NCBI GenBank assembly: GCA_003427395.1
Contig: BFEA01000721.1
Location: 238,894 to 261,126, forward strand
Length of the DNA stretch: 22,233 nt
Direction: 5' to 3'
DNA from: Chara braunii
Taxonomy: Eukaryota > Streptophyta > Charophyceae > Charales > Characeae
The notes below the pieces were generated by a model. That model was given only the letters and a program-made list of their open reading frames with translations. It was not told where the DNA came from and made no database searches. A program made the translations under genes and the position numbers. Every line of letters begins with the position of its first letter. The first letter of the stretch is position 1. Of this stretch, positions 1 to 10,828 are shown one piece after another.

Positions 1-9
1 CGTGCTCTT

Positions 10-555
10 TCATTGGCTCGCCTCTGATCGTCCTTGGTGAATTCTCAGAGGGAGTTTCCAACCACTGTAGCAATTAAGACAACATCCGTCCATACTTCGG
101 CACGCTGAAATTGGCGTGTCTTTTCTAATCCTCGTGGCTTCAAGGAATCGAGCCTCCGTCAGGACTTTGTCGGTGCGGCACAAGGGACATAACCAAGGTT
201 TGTTCGAGCTTCTGTATCGGATACAGGAGCCATGGGCCCGGGAGACACATTGTTGACAATCTATCCATTCGACATACCCTTCCCCACTTAGATGCATAGG
301 AACCGAATAGACTCGCGATATTGCTTCGCCAAAATAACAGAATTTGTTGGGCAAGGAGAGAAAAGAAGTTGAGAGGGGAGAAAGGGGGCCTCTAGAGTTA
401 CCTTCTCCACCCATCGCCATCGTGTCCACGTGTCACTTCCTGGAGGGTCGGGGGAGAATGGCCACTTCTCTGTACGTGGGTTCCTTGGCTGGCTCCGACT
501 CCTTCCACAGAGTAATCTCTTCGCCCTTGGCCACCTTGCTTGGCCGATATAGTCA
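10..555 (-). pseudogene. Post-RNase H segment of the gypsy polyprotein with a PHD-like zinc finger
   Basis: This continues in the same frame as the RNase H after a TGA at 553-555 and a second TGA at 433-435. The open part from 429 to 10 (139 codons) contains WIDCQQCVSRAHGSC followed by PWLCPLC, that is C-x2-C-x4-H-x2-C-x11-C-x2-C with the conserved Trp two residues before the penultimate Cys. This is the second half of a PHD finger. The first Cys pair seems reduced to FCYFG, with Phe where a second Cys would be expected. PHD fingers read histone H3 tails, so a role in choosing chromatin targets is possible but inferred. No integrase HHCC or DDE motif is visible before the window ends. It could instead be another treble-clef zinc finger. 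Confidence 0.6.
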
Positions 556-877
556 TGTCAATCGGTTTGCGTTCCCGTGCTTTTCTGTGTTTCGGTGAAC
601 GATGTCGAAGTCATACTCTTGTAGCCGGACAGCCCATCGTCCAATCATGCCCGTGTAGTTAGTGAGCCTTTTGAGAGCTAGCAGGGGCTCGTGGTCTGTG
701 ACAAGGAGGAACTTATGTCCATACAGATACGGATGGAAGTGCTGAATTCCCCAAACAACCGCGTAGCATTCTCCCTGCGGGGCCGAGTCGTTCCTGCGTT
801 CATCAGGTGCAGTTCGCGAGGCGTACTCGATGACGTGTTCGCGGCTGGGCCAAAATAGCGGAAATCGCCTCGGGCTG
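553..877 (-). pseudogene. Ty3/gypsy RNase H domain, inactive
   Basis: In the element this domain would remove the RNA strand of the RNA:DNA hybrid. Recognisable pieces, in order, are the ITD end of the preceding ORF (first catalytic Asp), EHVIEYASR, GECYAVVWGIQHFHPYLYG (catalytic Glu), FLLVTDHEPLLALK (third acidic residue) and the terminal HGNANRL. Family members usually read H-x-N-A-D-x-L-S at the end, so the fourth catalytic Asp appears replaced by Asn, a G-to-A change on this strand. The segment starts after a TAG at 878-880, shifts frame near 841 and ends at a TGA at 553-555. The identification is secure from the VTDHEPL box and its place after reverse transcriptase. Confidence 0.85.
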
Positions 878-2059
878 CTAATCCGTGATAAGTATGAATT
901 GCTTTCCAGGATCGGACCGAATCAAAATAGGCGCGGAAGCCAGGGCCTCCTTCAAGGCGACAAAGGCTTGTTTGAAGTCCACGTCCCACTTCAGTGGCTG
1001 GTCTTTTCGTAGGAGGTTTGTTAGAGGCCGGGCTATTGCCGCGAACCCCTTAATAAAGTTCCGGTAGTACGAGGCCAGCCCTAGGAAGGCTCGAACCTGC
1101 GTCAACGACGTGGGCGTAGGGGCTTCTCGAACCGCCTCGACTTTTCTCGAATTTGCCCTCAAACATCCCTGTGTCACCACATACCCCAGAAACGAGATTT
1201 TCAAAAGGAAAAACTCACTTTTCTTCAGCGCAATCTTGAACCCAGCATCTTGCAATGCCCCCAACGTCCACGTGATGTGTTGAGCATGTCCGTGGAACGA
1301 TTCAGAACACACCAAGATATTGTCCATATACACAATGACGCAAAAGTTGATCATTCCCTGGGTCAGTCGAGTCTTATTGACGAAGTTCTGAAAGGTGATG
1401 TTCATCGCTCTTTGAAAGGTAGCCGGTGCATTGCATATCCCCATAGGGCAACGAACCCACTGCCACGTGCCTTCAAATAGTACGAACGCTGTCTTCGGTC
1501 GGTCCTCCTCCTTGACTAGGATATGATGAAACCCATGACGGATATCAAACTTACTAAAATAATTGGCACACCCAATCACATCCAGCAAGTCATCAATGCG
1601 GGGGATGGGGTATATGTCTTTGATCGTGATATCATTCAATTTCCTATAATCGATACATATGCGAATCGACCCGTTCTTCTTCGGAACTAAGACTACGGGG
1701 AATGACCATGGCCCGGTAGCTGGTTCAATCCAACCGTTACCTTCAAACTCCCTAATTCGTTCCAATGTTGTTTTTCGTTCGGCGAGGGAATATCGGTATG
1801 GCTTGCAGCGGATTGGTGGGTGCGTCCCGGTCTGGATTTCGTGCCGAATCACTAATGACAACCCGATATCTGTATCCTCGACACTAATCGCCCCTTGATA
1901 TTCGATTAGGATATCAGCGATTAGTCGATGAGTCTCGTCGAGCACGTACTGGGGCACATGTAGCTCATAAAGTTGTCCGCATATACTAACCATCACTTGT
2001 TTCGTGCCCACTTTCCTGCCGTTCCCTGGCGGAGGAGCCGAAATGAATGAGTTGTCCAA
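878..2059 (-). pseudogene. Ty3/gypsy reverse transcriptase domain, catalytic box altered
   Basis: The 393-codon open segment contains the usual landmarks: THPPIRCKPYRYS upstream, EPATGPWSFPVVLVPKKNGS, RICIDYRKLNDITIKDIYPIPRI, YFSKFDIRHGFHHI (first catalytic Asp), TAFVLFEGTWQWVRCPMG, NAPATFQRAMN, then VYMDNILVCS. In an active enzyme the last box is Y-x-D-D; here the second Asp is Asn, which should abolish polymerisation. Downstream are the thumb and connection segments FLGYVVTQGCLRANSRKVEA and VRAFLGLASYYRNFIKGFA. The segment is in frame with the linker beyond a TGA at 2066-2068, so the ATG at 2059 is probably not a real start. Confidence 0.92.
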
Positions 2060-2065
2060 GCGCCA

Positions 2066-2640
2066 TCAGAACACCGTGGCGACCATTTGGGCGTCTGCTT
2101 CCCGGACTGTCACGTGCTCTTCCGGTGTTACCCCGTCGTTGATATCTTGCAGTCTGATTGGTTTTTCCTCGATCTTGATTCCGAGTTCGTATGAGTTGCC
2201 ACGCCCAGGGGGTTCCAAAGCTCCGTCCTCGGCACCCTGTCGCAGCAATCGGACCTCTTTCCCTGTAGAGAGCGGAGAACGAGGTAGTCCCGAAATGTCG
2301 CAAAACGCTTATTTGTCATCGTATCTCGAGAGAAGCGGGGTGGTGGCTTCCTATAGGGTCCGAGGGGGTTCCGAAGAATCAGCCATTCAAGACACCTGGA
2401 CAAGTGGCTTCCCTAAGATTAGGGCCATTTTCGTCGTTTTCTGCCGCAGGGGGTAACGAATCAGTTGGTGTACCATATCCCAAATTTCGGGGTCGGTTTC
2501 ATTCCCGCCTTCGGAGGAGCTACTTAACAGCTCCGACCCTTTTTCCCTATTGTCCGTTTCCTCGAGGGGTTCCCTCCAGGTGATTACGTGGGTGGTTCCC
2601 CAGTTTTGGGGGGAGTTTTTCGGGTCGTAGGGAGTGCAGT
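2066..2640 (-). pseudogene. Gypsy linker between protease and reverse transcriptase
   Basis: Two open pieces can be read. From about 2630 to 2401 there is a hydrophilic acidic stretch that includes NSPQNWGTTHVITWREPLEE and WDMVHQLIRYPLRQKTTKM. From 2248 to 2066 there is a 60-codon piece with LQDINDGVTPEEHVTVREAD. They lie in different frames, so at least one indel separates them, and the second is in frame with the reverse transcriptase across a TGA. No motif of known function is visible. Its position fits the poorly conserved spacer common in plant Ty3/gypsy polyproteins. Confidence 0.6.
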
Positions 2641-3180
2641 CTAAAGAGTTAGATGCATCGGGATGACGTATGGCTTCCCGCCCGTATTCCTAAGAATGAT
2701 CGATCGTCTCTCGAAGTCGAGATTCACTCTTAATGCGGTAAGGGTTGGCAGCCCTAGGAGGACGTCGTAGGTATTCACATCTAATACCACGACATCTCCC
2801 AACGCATTTGTCATTCTTCCCACCACTTTGATCTTTTCTTCGTTGGTCGAGACAAGCTGATCTCCCTCTGCTAACGAGATCAGATCCTTTCTTCTGCCGG
2901 CCCGTTCCACGACCTTTAACGAAATGGCGAGGACCGCGGCTCCTGAACCGACGATAGCGTTGTACGGATTTTCCCAAACTTCTACGTTAGAGTCCGCGGA
3001 TTTCCACGGAAGGGCCTTAATGTGAAGGAAATGATCATCTTTTCGAATGAGTCCTAACCGTATCGGGTTCGAGGTGCTGGGGACATCGAGTTTGTCTTCG
3101 CAGGCGGGGGCTTTCCCTTTGGTGGCTGCTTGCTTGGCAAGGGCGAATCGTTTTCGGTTCGCCTTGCAATGTTGCAACAT
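2641..3180 (-). pseudogene. Ty3/gypsy retropepsin-like aspartic protease domain
   Basis: The 179-codon segment ends with a protease-like C-terminal half: VVVLDVNTYDVLLGLPTLTA and LRVNLDFERRSIIL match the D-x-L-L-G-x-x-x-L pattern and closing strand of gypsy proteases. The N-terminal active-site motif (normally D-[ST]-G) is not clear; GSGAAVLAISLKVVERAG sits at the expected place, so the catalytic Asp may be lost. The family enzyme cleaves the Gag-Pol polyprotein. It is followed by the linker and preceded in frame by gag-like sequence across a TGA at 3181-3183. Confidence 0.75.
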
Positions 3181-3183
3181 TCA

Positions 3184-3540
3184 TTCATTCGCCTGCTCCG
3201 ATATGGACACTAGGTGTCTGATGGGCAGGGGGATTCGATGATCCAGGGCTTAGACGATGTTCGGGACATTGATTTCTCCCGTAACGAAGGTAGGGCCGCC
3301 AGATTCCATTTCTCCGGGGGACGGTCTCCCCTTGGCCGTGCGGACAGCCACACGTGCTCCCAATACTCTTGGAATTCCTGATCCCTCAGACACTTGTGGT
3401 TAGTAATACGAAAAGGGAGTTCGATGTTCATGATGCGGGGTGAGACGGAACGGTCATTCGGAAAAGTGGGGTCGAGTACAGGCTCTGCAGACATGCGTGA
3501 TGACCGCGTTCTTCCAGTCAGGCTTACACGTGCGTGCACA
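3184..3540 (-). pseudogene. Probable gag C-terminal remnant of the gypsy element
   Basis: In the protease frame, GGPTFVTGEINVPNIV, then a TAA at 3250-3252, then HRIPLPIRHLVSISEQANE lead directly into the protease. This resembles the short region before retropepsin in plant gypsy elements. Further upstream a different frame (3539-3360) reads FRITNHKCLRDQEFQEYWEH, which may be the same protein displaced by an indel near 3360. No zinc knuckle was found, so the gag label rests on position and continuity only. Confidence 0.45.
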
Positions 3541-4086
3541 GGGCCTGCCCTCTGGTTCGATCAAAAGGAACCAATGACTCGCGTTTCATACGCTCTGGCC
3601 TGTCAACCAAAGGTGGATGGTCCTATTGCGAGACAGGCATCTGGTCATCTGGCATACTTATTTAATTCAGACATCACCACAACGTCGTCCTGTAGTGAGA
3701 TGGTCATCTAATAGCCTATCCAATTCATGCACAAGCAGGATTACGCCTATCATCCATGATTTAGTTTTGAATCGAGGTCTATGCAACACTTCCTTGGCCA
3801 ATCAGTCTGAAATCGCGCAAGGCCCAATCGTCGGGGATCAATCGATTAGACTCGTCAATCCAAGAGGACAGAGAAGGGGAGGGGAAAAAGACAACCATTC
3901 ATCAACACCCGAGGAGAGCAAATGAAAACATACACGTCAACAGAAAGGAGCAAATGACAAGTCTGAATGCCGATGCAGAAAGGCAAAAGAGAGGCGACTT
4001 GCGCCGAATACCAAAATTGCTTTGAAGGAAAGAAGAAGAATCAAAATGACTTAGAGGGATAGAAAAAGAAACTCATCTCACACTCC

Positions 4087-4157
<71 letters not shown>

Positions 4158-5110
4158 CCTCGATGCGGGTAGTCCGTCACCTCGCACCCACACAGAGTTG
4201 TCACCCTGCTTGATCCAAGCATGCAAGCTAGGTTGCCTGTGTGCCGCAGTCCATTGCGGCCCTATGTCAACCTCGCACGCTCAGCATCAGCTCGTCGGAT
4301 CGCCCAACTCTCTACTCACCTGCGAGCTTTCACCCGTTAGCCGATCCTCTCGAGCGCGCTAACTTCCAAAATCCTTAGAGAGCGAATTAATTGCGCTTGC
4401 GAAATTTTTAGCATGCATGCTTGCACGAGATACTCAGGATTTTGTTTAGGTGGGAGGAAGAAAAAGGAAAGGAGTGCCTACGCCTGCATGGCCAGGCCGC
4501 GGCGTGGGGGACGTAGCCACTCTCCACACATCGATCCGGTCATGCAAGTGTTCATGCCAATGGGACGGGGAAGAGGTATGCGCGCGAAGGCACCACAAAA
4601 GATATAAAGAACGAGAGGATTACAGTTGCAATCACGCCGCCAAAACAAAGATTACAATTACATGTGTGAGATTAAGGCGCGGAAAAGTCAGAACACAGTT
4701 CCTGACGCGGCCGAGCGTGAGCAAGCAGGAAGCGCCGCGCAGCAGGAATTGAGATGCGCCCAAATTCCTAGTCTAAACCCTAATTGCAAAAAGAAAGTCC
4801 GCACAAAGCAGATTCTGGGAGCCCGCGGGGGCTCGACATCAGTTGAAAATTTAAAAAGATTTCCCCATTTCCCACAGCAGAACAAGAAAGAAGCTATGAC
4901 AACGGTTATTCGCTGCGCTCTCTGAGGCGCGATCATGTATCAACTATCGTAGGACCAGACCAGCCTTCATTCGAAAGAGACAAGAAAAGCAGGGGCATCC
5001 ATGCAATTCACCAGGCCATCCGGACTCAACCAATTTCATCCCCTGAAATAGCCTTGCGCAGAAATCCGCGCGGTTGTAGAAAGCAGTTCGTCACACCCTT
5101 GCCTCTCGCA
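3541..5110. other. No gene recognised; spacer with one CT microsatellite
   Basis: Short open frames occur on both strands but none shows a known domain, a convincing composition or continuity with the neighbouring elements. The 5' LTR and primer-binding site of the gypsy element would be expected somewhere here, but I found no matching LTR pair because the other LTR lies outside the window. Confidence 0.5.
4090..4153. repeat. (CT)n microsatellite
   Basis: About 32 uninterrupted CT dinucleotides. The same motif recurs at 8204-8246 and 10373-10413, and as (GA)n at 7109-7162. Confidence 0.98.
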
Positions 5111-6599
5111 TCACCACATCTTCCAGGGGGGGGGTATCCCCAAGCACTCCATCCCCATCTTTTCTCTCCTCCGTCTCAACGTCCACCGAAGTTGGCCCAA
5201 AAGCATCCTCGAAAATGTCGGTGAGGGGGGCAAAATTTGTCAGTCTGTTTCCCCCCATTTTCTGGATCACCCTCTCTTTCTAGGAGCGCCGCATATCTGT
5301 TTTCCCCTTTTTCCCATTCCCCCCCCCCCCAGTTTGCTCTTTCTGTCCCTTGTGTACCATCACTCCTCCTTTGCCCTTACTTCCACCTCCCTGACCCCCC
5401 ACTCCCTCTTGGAGTGTTGTCCCCTCAGTCTGCTCCTTTTGTCGTCTGCTCTGCACCATCTCCCACCTTTTGCCTTTGTCGGTTTTTTTCTCTTTTTCCT
5501 GAGTCTCCCTTTTCTCCCTCTTCTCCGTTTCCTTGCCCTCTTTCCCCTTGTTGATTAGTGTTTTGCTTTTGGGGTGCTGGGGTGGAGTCCAGGTGACCGG
5601 GGGGCGTGCCCCCCACTTCGGTTCCCCTTGGCCCTCCCATGTCCACCCAGATCCGGTACTCGTCTCACCCTCTCCTTCACTCTGTTCTAAAAAAGCCCAG
5701 CCTTCATGACCGGGGTCCACTGTATGCCACTTAGTTGTAAACGGATCCCTTTGTAGGCGGCCGGTGATGCGGTCCCGTCTGAGTGGGTGATGAGGACAAG
5801 TGGTATCTGAACACAGGTGTCCATAAGCACGACATTTGAAGCACCATGGCCTCAACTTATGAGCTGTGTGGATCTGATACAACTTGCCCCCCACCTCATA
5901 TGGGATGATGCCATCCAGTGAGAACGGCTGGCCCTGTGGGAGGTCCAGGGCCAGCATAACATAGTTGTCCCGTTTTGCCACATACGCCGGGAGCGGTTCA
6001 CTAAAATCTACTATGTTGTATTGTTGGCCCAACTTGTGTATGAAGGTGGCTTGCACCTCTACCAGGATGTGTCTTAGTTCCACCCAGAAGTGCTCCTGCA
6101 TCATCTGCTCTCTCTTCTCTTCAGGGGACAGTTTTCTGGGGAGCCATGGGTAAATCCGGACTTCCGATCTACCACACCTCAGTCTCCTCCACGCGTCCAT
6201 GCACTTCTTGTCTTGTTCGAACATACTGAGTACTGTGTAGATTATGGAGGAAATAGGTTGTATAAAAAAAATTTATTGCACTGCCTCCGAACTCCCCTTC
6301 ATTCCTTCAAGTTGCTTACATATCCACTTTATCTTTTCATTTGTTGACATGTAAGCCGCGTCATCGTGAAAAACCCAGTTACTCCCGTGCTTCATGTACA
6401 CCCCCTCCTTCTCTTCCAATTTATCCTGTGGGTAAGCTCTGACCAACAATCTTCTTCCCCCTTGATCCATCACGCATTTTTCTGCAGGTTGCATGAATGC
6501 AAAGTTACGTCGAATGTTTCTATACAGGTAGATGAACCATCCGTTTCTTTCTTTTTTTCTTTTTTTGAAAAAATTTCCTTTTTTGAAGTTTTTTCCTTT
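5111..6599 (-). pseudogene. Non-LTR retrotransposon ORF1 (gag-like, zinc knuckle), two in-frame stops
   Basis: A single minus-strand frame is open from 6599 to 5111 except for a TAA at 6273-6275 and a TAG at 5280-5282; a C-to-T change at a Gln codon explains either. The order is a Lys-rich start, WFIYLYRNIRRNFAFMQPA, a core with VYMKHGSNWVFHDDAAYM, WVELRHILVEVQATFIHKLG and IIPYEVGGKLYQIHTAHKLR, then the zinc knuckle CFKCRAYGHLCSDTTC (C-x2-C-x4-H-x6-C, two residues longer than the usual last spacing), a long charged low-complexity tail and an acidic end with LTDIFEDAFGPTS. ORF1 proteins of plant LINEs coat the RNA. The matching ORF2 does not follow on this strand, so the copy is incomplete or rearranged. 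Confidence 0.75.
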
Positions 6600-7306
<707 letters not shown>

Positions 7307-7454
7307 TATCTTCACGAACAGAAGCCGATGGTTGTCCATCGCGACCTGAAGCCGAGCAACATATTTCTTGATGACGGACGGCATGCTCACATTGCTGACT
7401 TTGGATATGCACGTTTTCTTCGGCCCAGCGACATGTATCTGTCTGGAGAAACAG
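7307..7454 (+). CDS. Protein kinase exon: catalytic loop and DFG motif (TKL/Raf-like)
   Basis: The exon starts after the AG of a pyrimidine-rich stretch (ccaaacaatgcag) and ends at G|GTAACA. It encodes YLHEQKPMVVHRDLKPSN (HRD catalytic Asp, Lys and Asn in place), IFLDDGRHAHIADFGYARFL (magnesium-binding DFG) and a piece of the activation segment ending in ETG. The last base (phase 1) completes a Gly codon with the next exon. The residues match plant Raf-like Ser/Thr kinases, which phosphorylate proteins in cytosolic signalling. All catalytic residues are intact and the frame is clean, unlike the surrounding relics, so the gene is probably functional. The N-lobe exons were not found. Confidence 0.9.
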
Positions 7455-8199
7455 GTAACATAATTCTTCCAGATGCAATACGAAACTTCCCTAAAATGCA
7501 ATAGGAAACTTCCCTAAAATGCAAAAATGCACTTTAGTAAGACTCTACCATTGTCTAAACTTTTGCTTGGCGGTGATTCGCAACCGAACTGATGCCCCCC
7601 AGAATAGATAGGGCATGCGTGTTTTGTGTTAAAAAAAAAAAAAAAATGCCATTAAAAAAATTCAAAATTCATCAAATCAGTCACCATCTCACCACAACCT
7701 GCTGAAGAGTGCCTTGTGTTAGGCGTTGGGTGGATGGCATACAGTTTCAGAACGCATTTTGCAGTAGTTTGTCAACAGACGCACTCGTTCCGAGGGTCAA
7801 AAAAGAAAAGACTCACAAAAAAATTGATAAAATAGCGACGAAAATACTCCCAAGGGACAATCATGTCTCAGATTGGACTTGAAATTCCAGACTCTGCTCT
7901 TGACACACTGTGAAAATACAAAATATTGTCTTCTGAATGAACTGGAGTCTAGCAATGTCCTTAAGCACCACTACCTTTTGTGCTTGCATTGGTTGGCACG
8001 AGGCCTTTGTTTTTTTCTTGGTTGGCCCATTCGATGGACGATCTGGGTGCCAATGAGGTTTTATACATCCATGGGGGCTAGTTTGGGGTAGTGCCTGCTT
8101 GACTGAAATGACAAAAGAAAAGTAGCGATGTAAAATCCCAAGGTTTTGGCTGCCCCATTGCCTAACTGGCGTGTCCCCTAGATGTTCCTACCTAGTCAG

Positions 8200-8298
<99 letters not shown>

Positions 8299-8376
8299 GC
8301 GCGTGCGCGTCTTCGTCTGTCTGTTTGTCTGCCCGTCCTCGCCCCCCTTCCCCTCACTGTGGCGTTCTCCTCCTTC

Positions 8377-8446
<70 letters not shown>

Positions 8447-8526
8447 CGTGCTTGTATTTGGGATATGTATACATTATTATTTGAATTTATTTCAGCTTCT
8501 TGACTCATCATGGCAATCCATGGCAG
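7455..8526 (+). other. Kinase intron (1072 bases)
   Basis: It runs from GTAACA to the AG at 8525-8526, phase 1. It contains a poly(A) run near 7631-7646 and the large CT/CA/TG repeat, and no coding sequence on either strand that I can support. Confidence 0.85.
8204..8450. repeat. Compound (CT)n(CA)n ... (TG)n microsatellite with complementary arms
   Basis: (CT)n at 8204-8246 joins (AC)25 at 8247-8296, then GC-rich gcgcgcgtgcgcg, an 84-base spacer and (TG)31 at 8381-8442. The AC and TG tracts are reverse complements on one transcript and could form a stem of about 50 bp. Alternating purine-pyrimidine tracts also favour Z-DNA. Confidence 0.97.
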
Positions 8527-8596
8527 GCACCTACATGTATATGGCACCGGAAGTTGTGAGAAGAGATCAATACAACCACAAGTGTGATGTGTACAG
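8527..8596 (+). CDS. Protein kinase exon: APE motif
   Basis: The acceptor is catggcag|GC; the first two bases complete Gly, giving ETG-TYMYMAPEVVRRDQYNHK across the junction, followed by CDVY. The TY-x-x-MAPEV motif and the Asp of CDVY (helix F) are classical for the kinase C-lobe. The donor AG|GTGAGT is near consensus and leaves phase 2. At 70 bases this is a short exon, supported by exact phase agreement on both sides. Confidence 0.92.
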
Positions 8597-9003
8597 GTGA
8601 GTGGTGAGGAGATGTAACTTCGGTTTTCTTCACCCTTATACTGAGTATTTCAATTTACACCACACTTCTTGTATTGTTTGAAATTTGAATCGTTTTTCAA
8701 GTTTGCAATTTTTCCTCTGAGATTTTCATCTGTCCGTCGGATGGTCAATCTTATCTTGGTAGCAAAGCTGGATACTTGGTCGTATCTTCGGTGTCCGAAT
8801 GATTTGGCCGGACCATTTGCTTGGACCCGGACAAATAGTCCGAAAATGATCTGCGGTTGCCAGGTAGACGTAGCCAGACTTGTTCCGAAAGGTCCGAAAC
8901 CTTTTTCCAGACCTTGACCAAGAGTTGTCCAGGTGCACCGCCTGGTCATGCAGACCCTAATAGTCCAGCCAATACATCTAAAGTTCTCAAGGAATTTTGA
9001 AAA

Positions 9004-9045
9004 AATCTGCAAAAAGAAAGATGCAATCTGCAAAAAGAAAGATGC
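9004..9045 (+). repeat. 21-bp tandem duplication next to the U6-like copy
   Basis: Two exact copies of aatctgcaaaaagaaagatgc (9004-9024, 9025-9045). Part of the unit, gcaaaaagaaagatg, recurs with one extra A at 9163-9178, on the other side of the U6-like sequence. Confidence 0.9.
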
Positions 9046-9047
9046 AT

Positions 9048-9158
9048 GTCATCCTTCAGGACATCCATTAAACTTGGAAAGATACTGAGAAGATGAGCAT
9101 GGCCCATGTGCAAGGATGTCACATATAAAATATTATAAGTCAACAAATGGTCCAAATT
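9048..9158 (+). ncRNA. U6 snRNA-like retropseudogene
   Basis: Read along the strand, this resembles plant U6 snRNA from end to end: a 5' stem with ccttc (9053-9057) and ggacatcc, then ttggaaagatact, gagaagatgagcatggccc, tgcaaggatgtcac, and the 3' end aaatggtccaaatt (9145-9158). The AGC catalytic triad is kept (9096-9098), but the ACAGAGA box reads actgaga (9084-9090), and roughly ten extra bases interrupt the 3' third. There is no T-run terminator and no plant U6 promoter elements upstream. Flanking repeats gcaaaaagaaagatg (9030-9044) and gcaaaaaagaaagatg (9163-9178) look like a target-site duplication. In active U6 these motifs pair with the 5' splice site and U2; this copy is probably dead. 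Confidence 0.8.
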
Positions 9159-10371
9159 AAAAGCAAAAAAGAAAGATGGATTGTGTATCGTTAAGGAAAT
9201 TCGTAATTCGGTCCAGCCAATTTCAAAATTCATAACCGAACTCATCGGAAAATATGTTTTTTCTTGGCACTTTTTGCCCGTTTTTGGGAAACCCTGGTCT
9301 CAATCGGATCTGCACATGCAGATGGTATCTGGACCCAAGTTTGGGTTGGTTCCAAATGGCTTCCGCACATTCACGTCTGGGGGTGTAAACAGGGCTGAGG
9401 CGTATGAGATTGAGCAAGCCTAAATCCAGGGGGAACTACAGTGGGCTGAAGTCCAAACGAGGGGCCCACATGCCGGGAAGCATGCCTGGACTCTGGAGTC
9501 TCGAGGACCTCAGAGCATACGAAACCTTAAACCGCCAGTACCTTTCTCAGCTATCGATGCTGAGCTTAAAAACGCTCTGCGCGCCGAAAAAAAAAACGAA
9601 CCGGCACGGGCCTCATTTTGGCTGGCGCCACCAGCCATTTCGGTCCGGTAGCACGGAACCCCGTCGGCTTCCCGCGTTACCCGGTGGTCCCGGCCCTTCA
9701 TGGCAAAAAATAGCTGGGAATGGTACTGGTGGTTAAACTTTAACCGGCAACCCAATCATGTACCATGGTAGTAACAGGTAAGTACTAAGTTACTATGAAC
9801 CGTTAAGGTTGGCACTGAGTGCTGGTGTGCAGAGAACCTTTCCTTTTCACTCGCAGATGGTCTCTCGAATGAATGGCCGTATGTGTGGCACCTCATTCCA
9901 CAGCCTAGTAGTCTCTCATCCTATTTGCCATTGCTGCAGAGCATCCGTGCGAACAATTGTCGCTGTATCGTCCCATTGTATATGGGTGTTGCAAAGGACA
10001 CATAGCACAGCACTTTCACAACACATTTGGGAAAGGGAGGAAATCCAAACATATGGTGTAGTCTTAGCTCTTCAATCCTACTGGTAGTGGCGCCACTCTA
10101 TAATCTACAACAAAACACAGACTTTCCCAACAGTTGGGGAAGAATTTAATTCTTACTTTTGCCGTTCGCCTGTCCAATGTCACCCTTATCCCTGTAAACT
10201 TTNTTTTTTTTTTTTTGGGGGGGGGGTTGTTTTTCAAAGCCCAGGTTGTTGTAGAGGTTGGATTCTAGAAAAAAAGTGATGGATAATTGAAGGCCTGGCC
10301 TCCCTGACCAATGTGCAACAATCGGCTCGAGAAACCGTCCAGTGAACAGCAAGTTCTCACTGGGTATGACT

Positions 10372-10372
<1 letters not shown>

Positions 10373-10413
<41 letters not shown>
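10373..10413. repeat. (CT)n microsatellite
   Basis: About 20 CT units within the large kinase intron. Confidence 0.97.
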
Positions 10414-10416
<3 letters not shown>

Positions 10417-10794
10417 AGCAGCAAAAATATGATGAACGAATTCTGATTGAGGGTTCTGCCCCAACTCGTCACTTTTGACGAGCAGCTACTTGTCGAGGCC
10501 TACAGGCCTACAGTGTCCGCCTACCACAAGAAAAGCCTAAAACTAGCAGCCAAAAAGATCCGACCACTATACTAGTACACAAAGGGCCCAGGTTCAAAAC
10601 TCATCTGCTTCAGAACGGTGAAAAAAAAAGAAAACATGTTAACTGTTCTTACTTTGTTTGGTCCCAGGTTCAGATCCAGGTGAGAACAAAAATAACAGAG
10701 ACTTGAAATAAAAGCAGGTAATTGGGCAGGTTGAGGGCTCAAATCCTGCAATCCGCAACAGTATGTTTCGTCGCTTGCACATTTGCCAAAATCG

Positions 10795-10811
10795 AGGGCA
10801 TACTCACACTA
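10795..10811 (+). repeat. Left inverted terminus (17 bp) of a possible DNA transposon
   Basis: agggcatactcacacta is an exact reverse complement of 14671-14687. Similarity continues inward as gagctttt versus cgactttt. No matching target-site duplication was found outside the pair. Confidence 0.6.
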
Positions 10812-10828
10812 GAGCTTTTCTAAAGACA

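Larger units (their letters stand above)
1..3540 (-). mobile_element. Degenerate Ty3/gypsy LTR retrotransposon, internal region (truncated by window edge)
   Basis: On the minus strand the order is gag end, retropepsin-like protease, linker, reverse transcriptase, RNase H, which is the Ty3/gypsy order. The reading is broken by in-frame stops at 3250-3252, 3181-3183, 2066-2068, 878-880, 553-555, 433-435 and 10-12, and by frameshifts between 2641 and 2250 and near 841. Several stops are TGA or TAA where CGA or CAA would restore sense, which suggests C-to-T decay. No LTR is recognisable: the 3' part with integrase would lie left of position 1, and the 5' LTR was not found to the right. The copy cannot make an active polyprotein. 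The family assignment is firm; the outer borders are not, and the right border is set at the last gag-like open segment. Confidence 0.85.

Noticed and set aside
4090-4153. CRISPR-like array
   Set aside because: Pure dinucleotide repeat without spacers; nothing in the window has repeat-spacer organisation.
4413-4936. Overlapping plus and minus frames of 64-100 codons
   Set aside because: No domain, no continuity with neighbours, and overlap in conflicting frames suggest chance.
8171-8600. Several open frames over the CT/CA/TG repeats encoding Ser-Leu, His-Thr or Cys-Val runs
   Set aside because: Dinucleotide repeats are open in several frames automatically. Only 8527-8596 has splice and domain support.
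10560-10770. Three tRNA B-box-like words (ggttcaaaactc, ggttcagatcc, ggctcaaatcc)
   Set aside because: No paired A boxes, clear tails or mutual similarity, so SINE identity cannot be supported.
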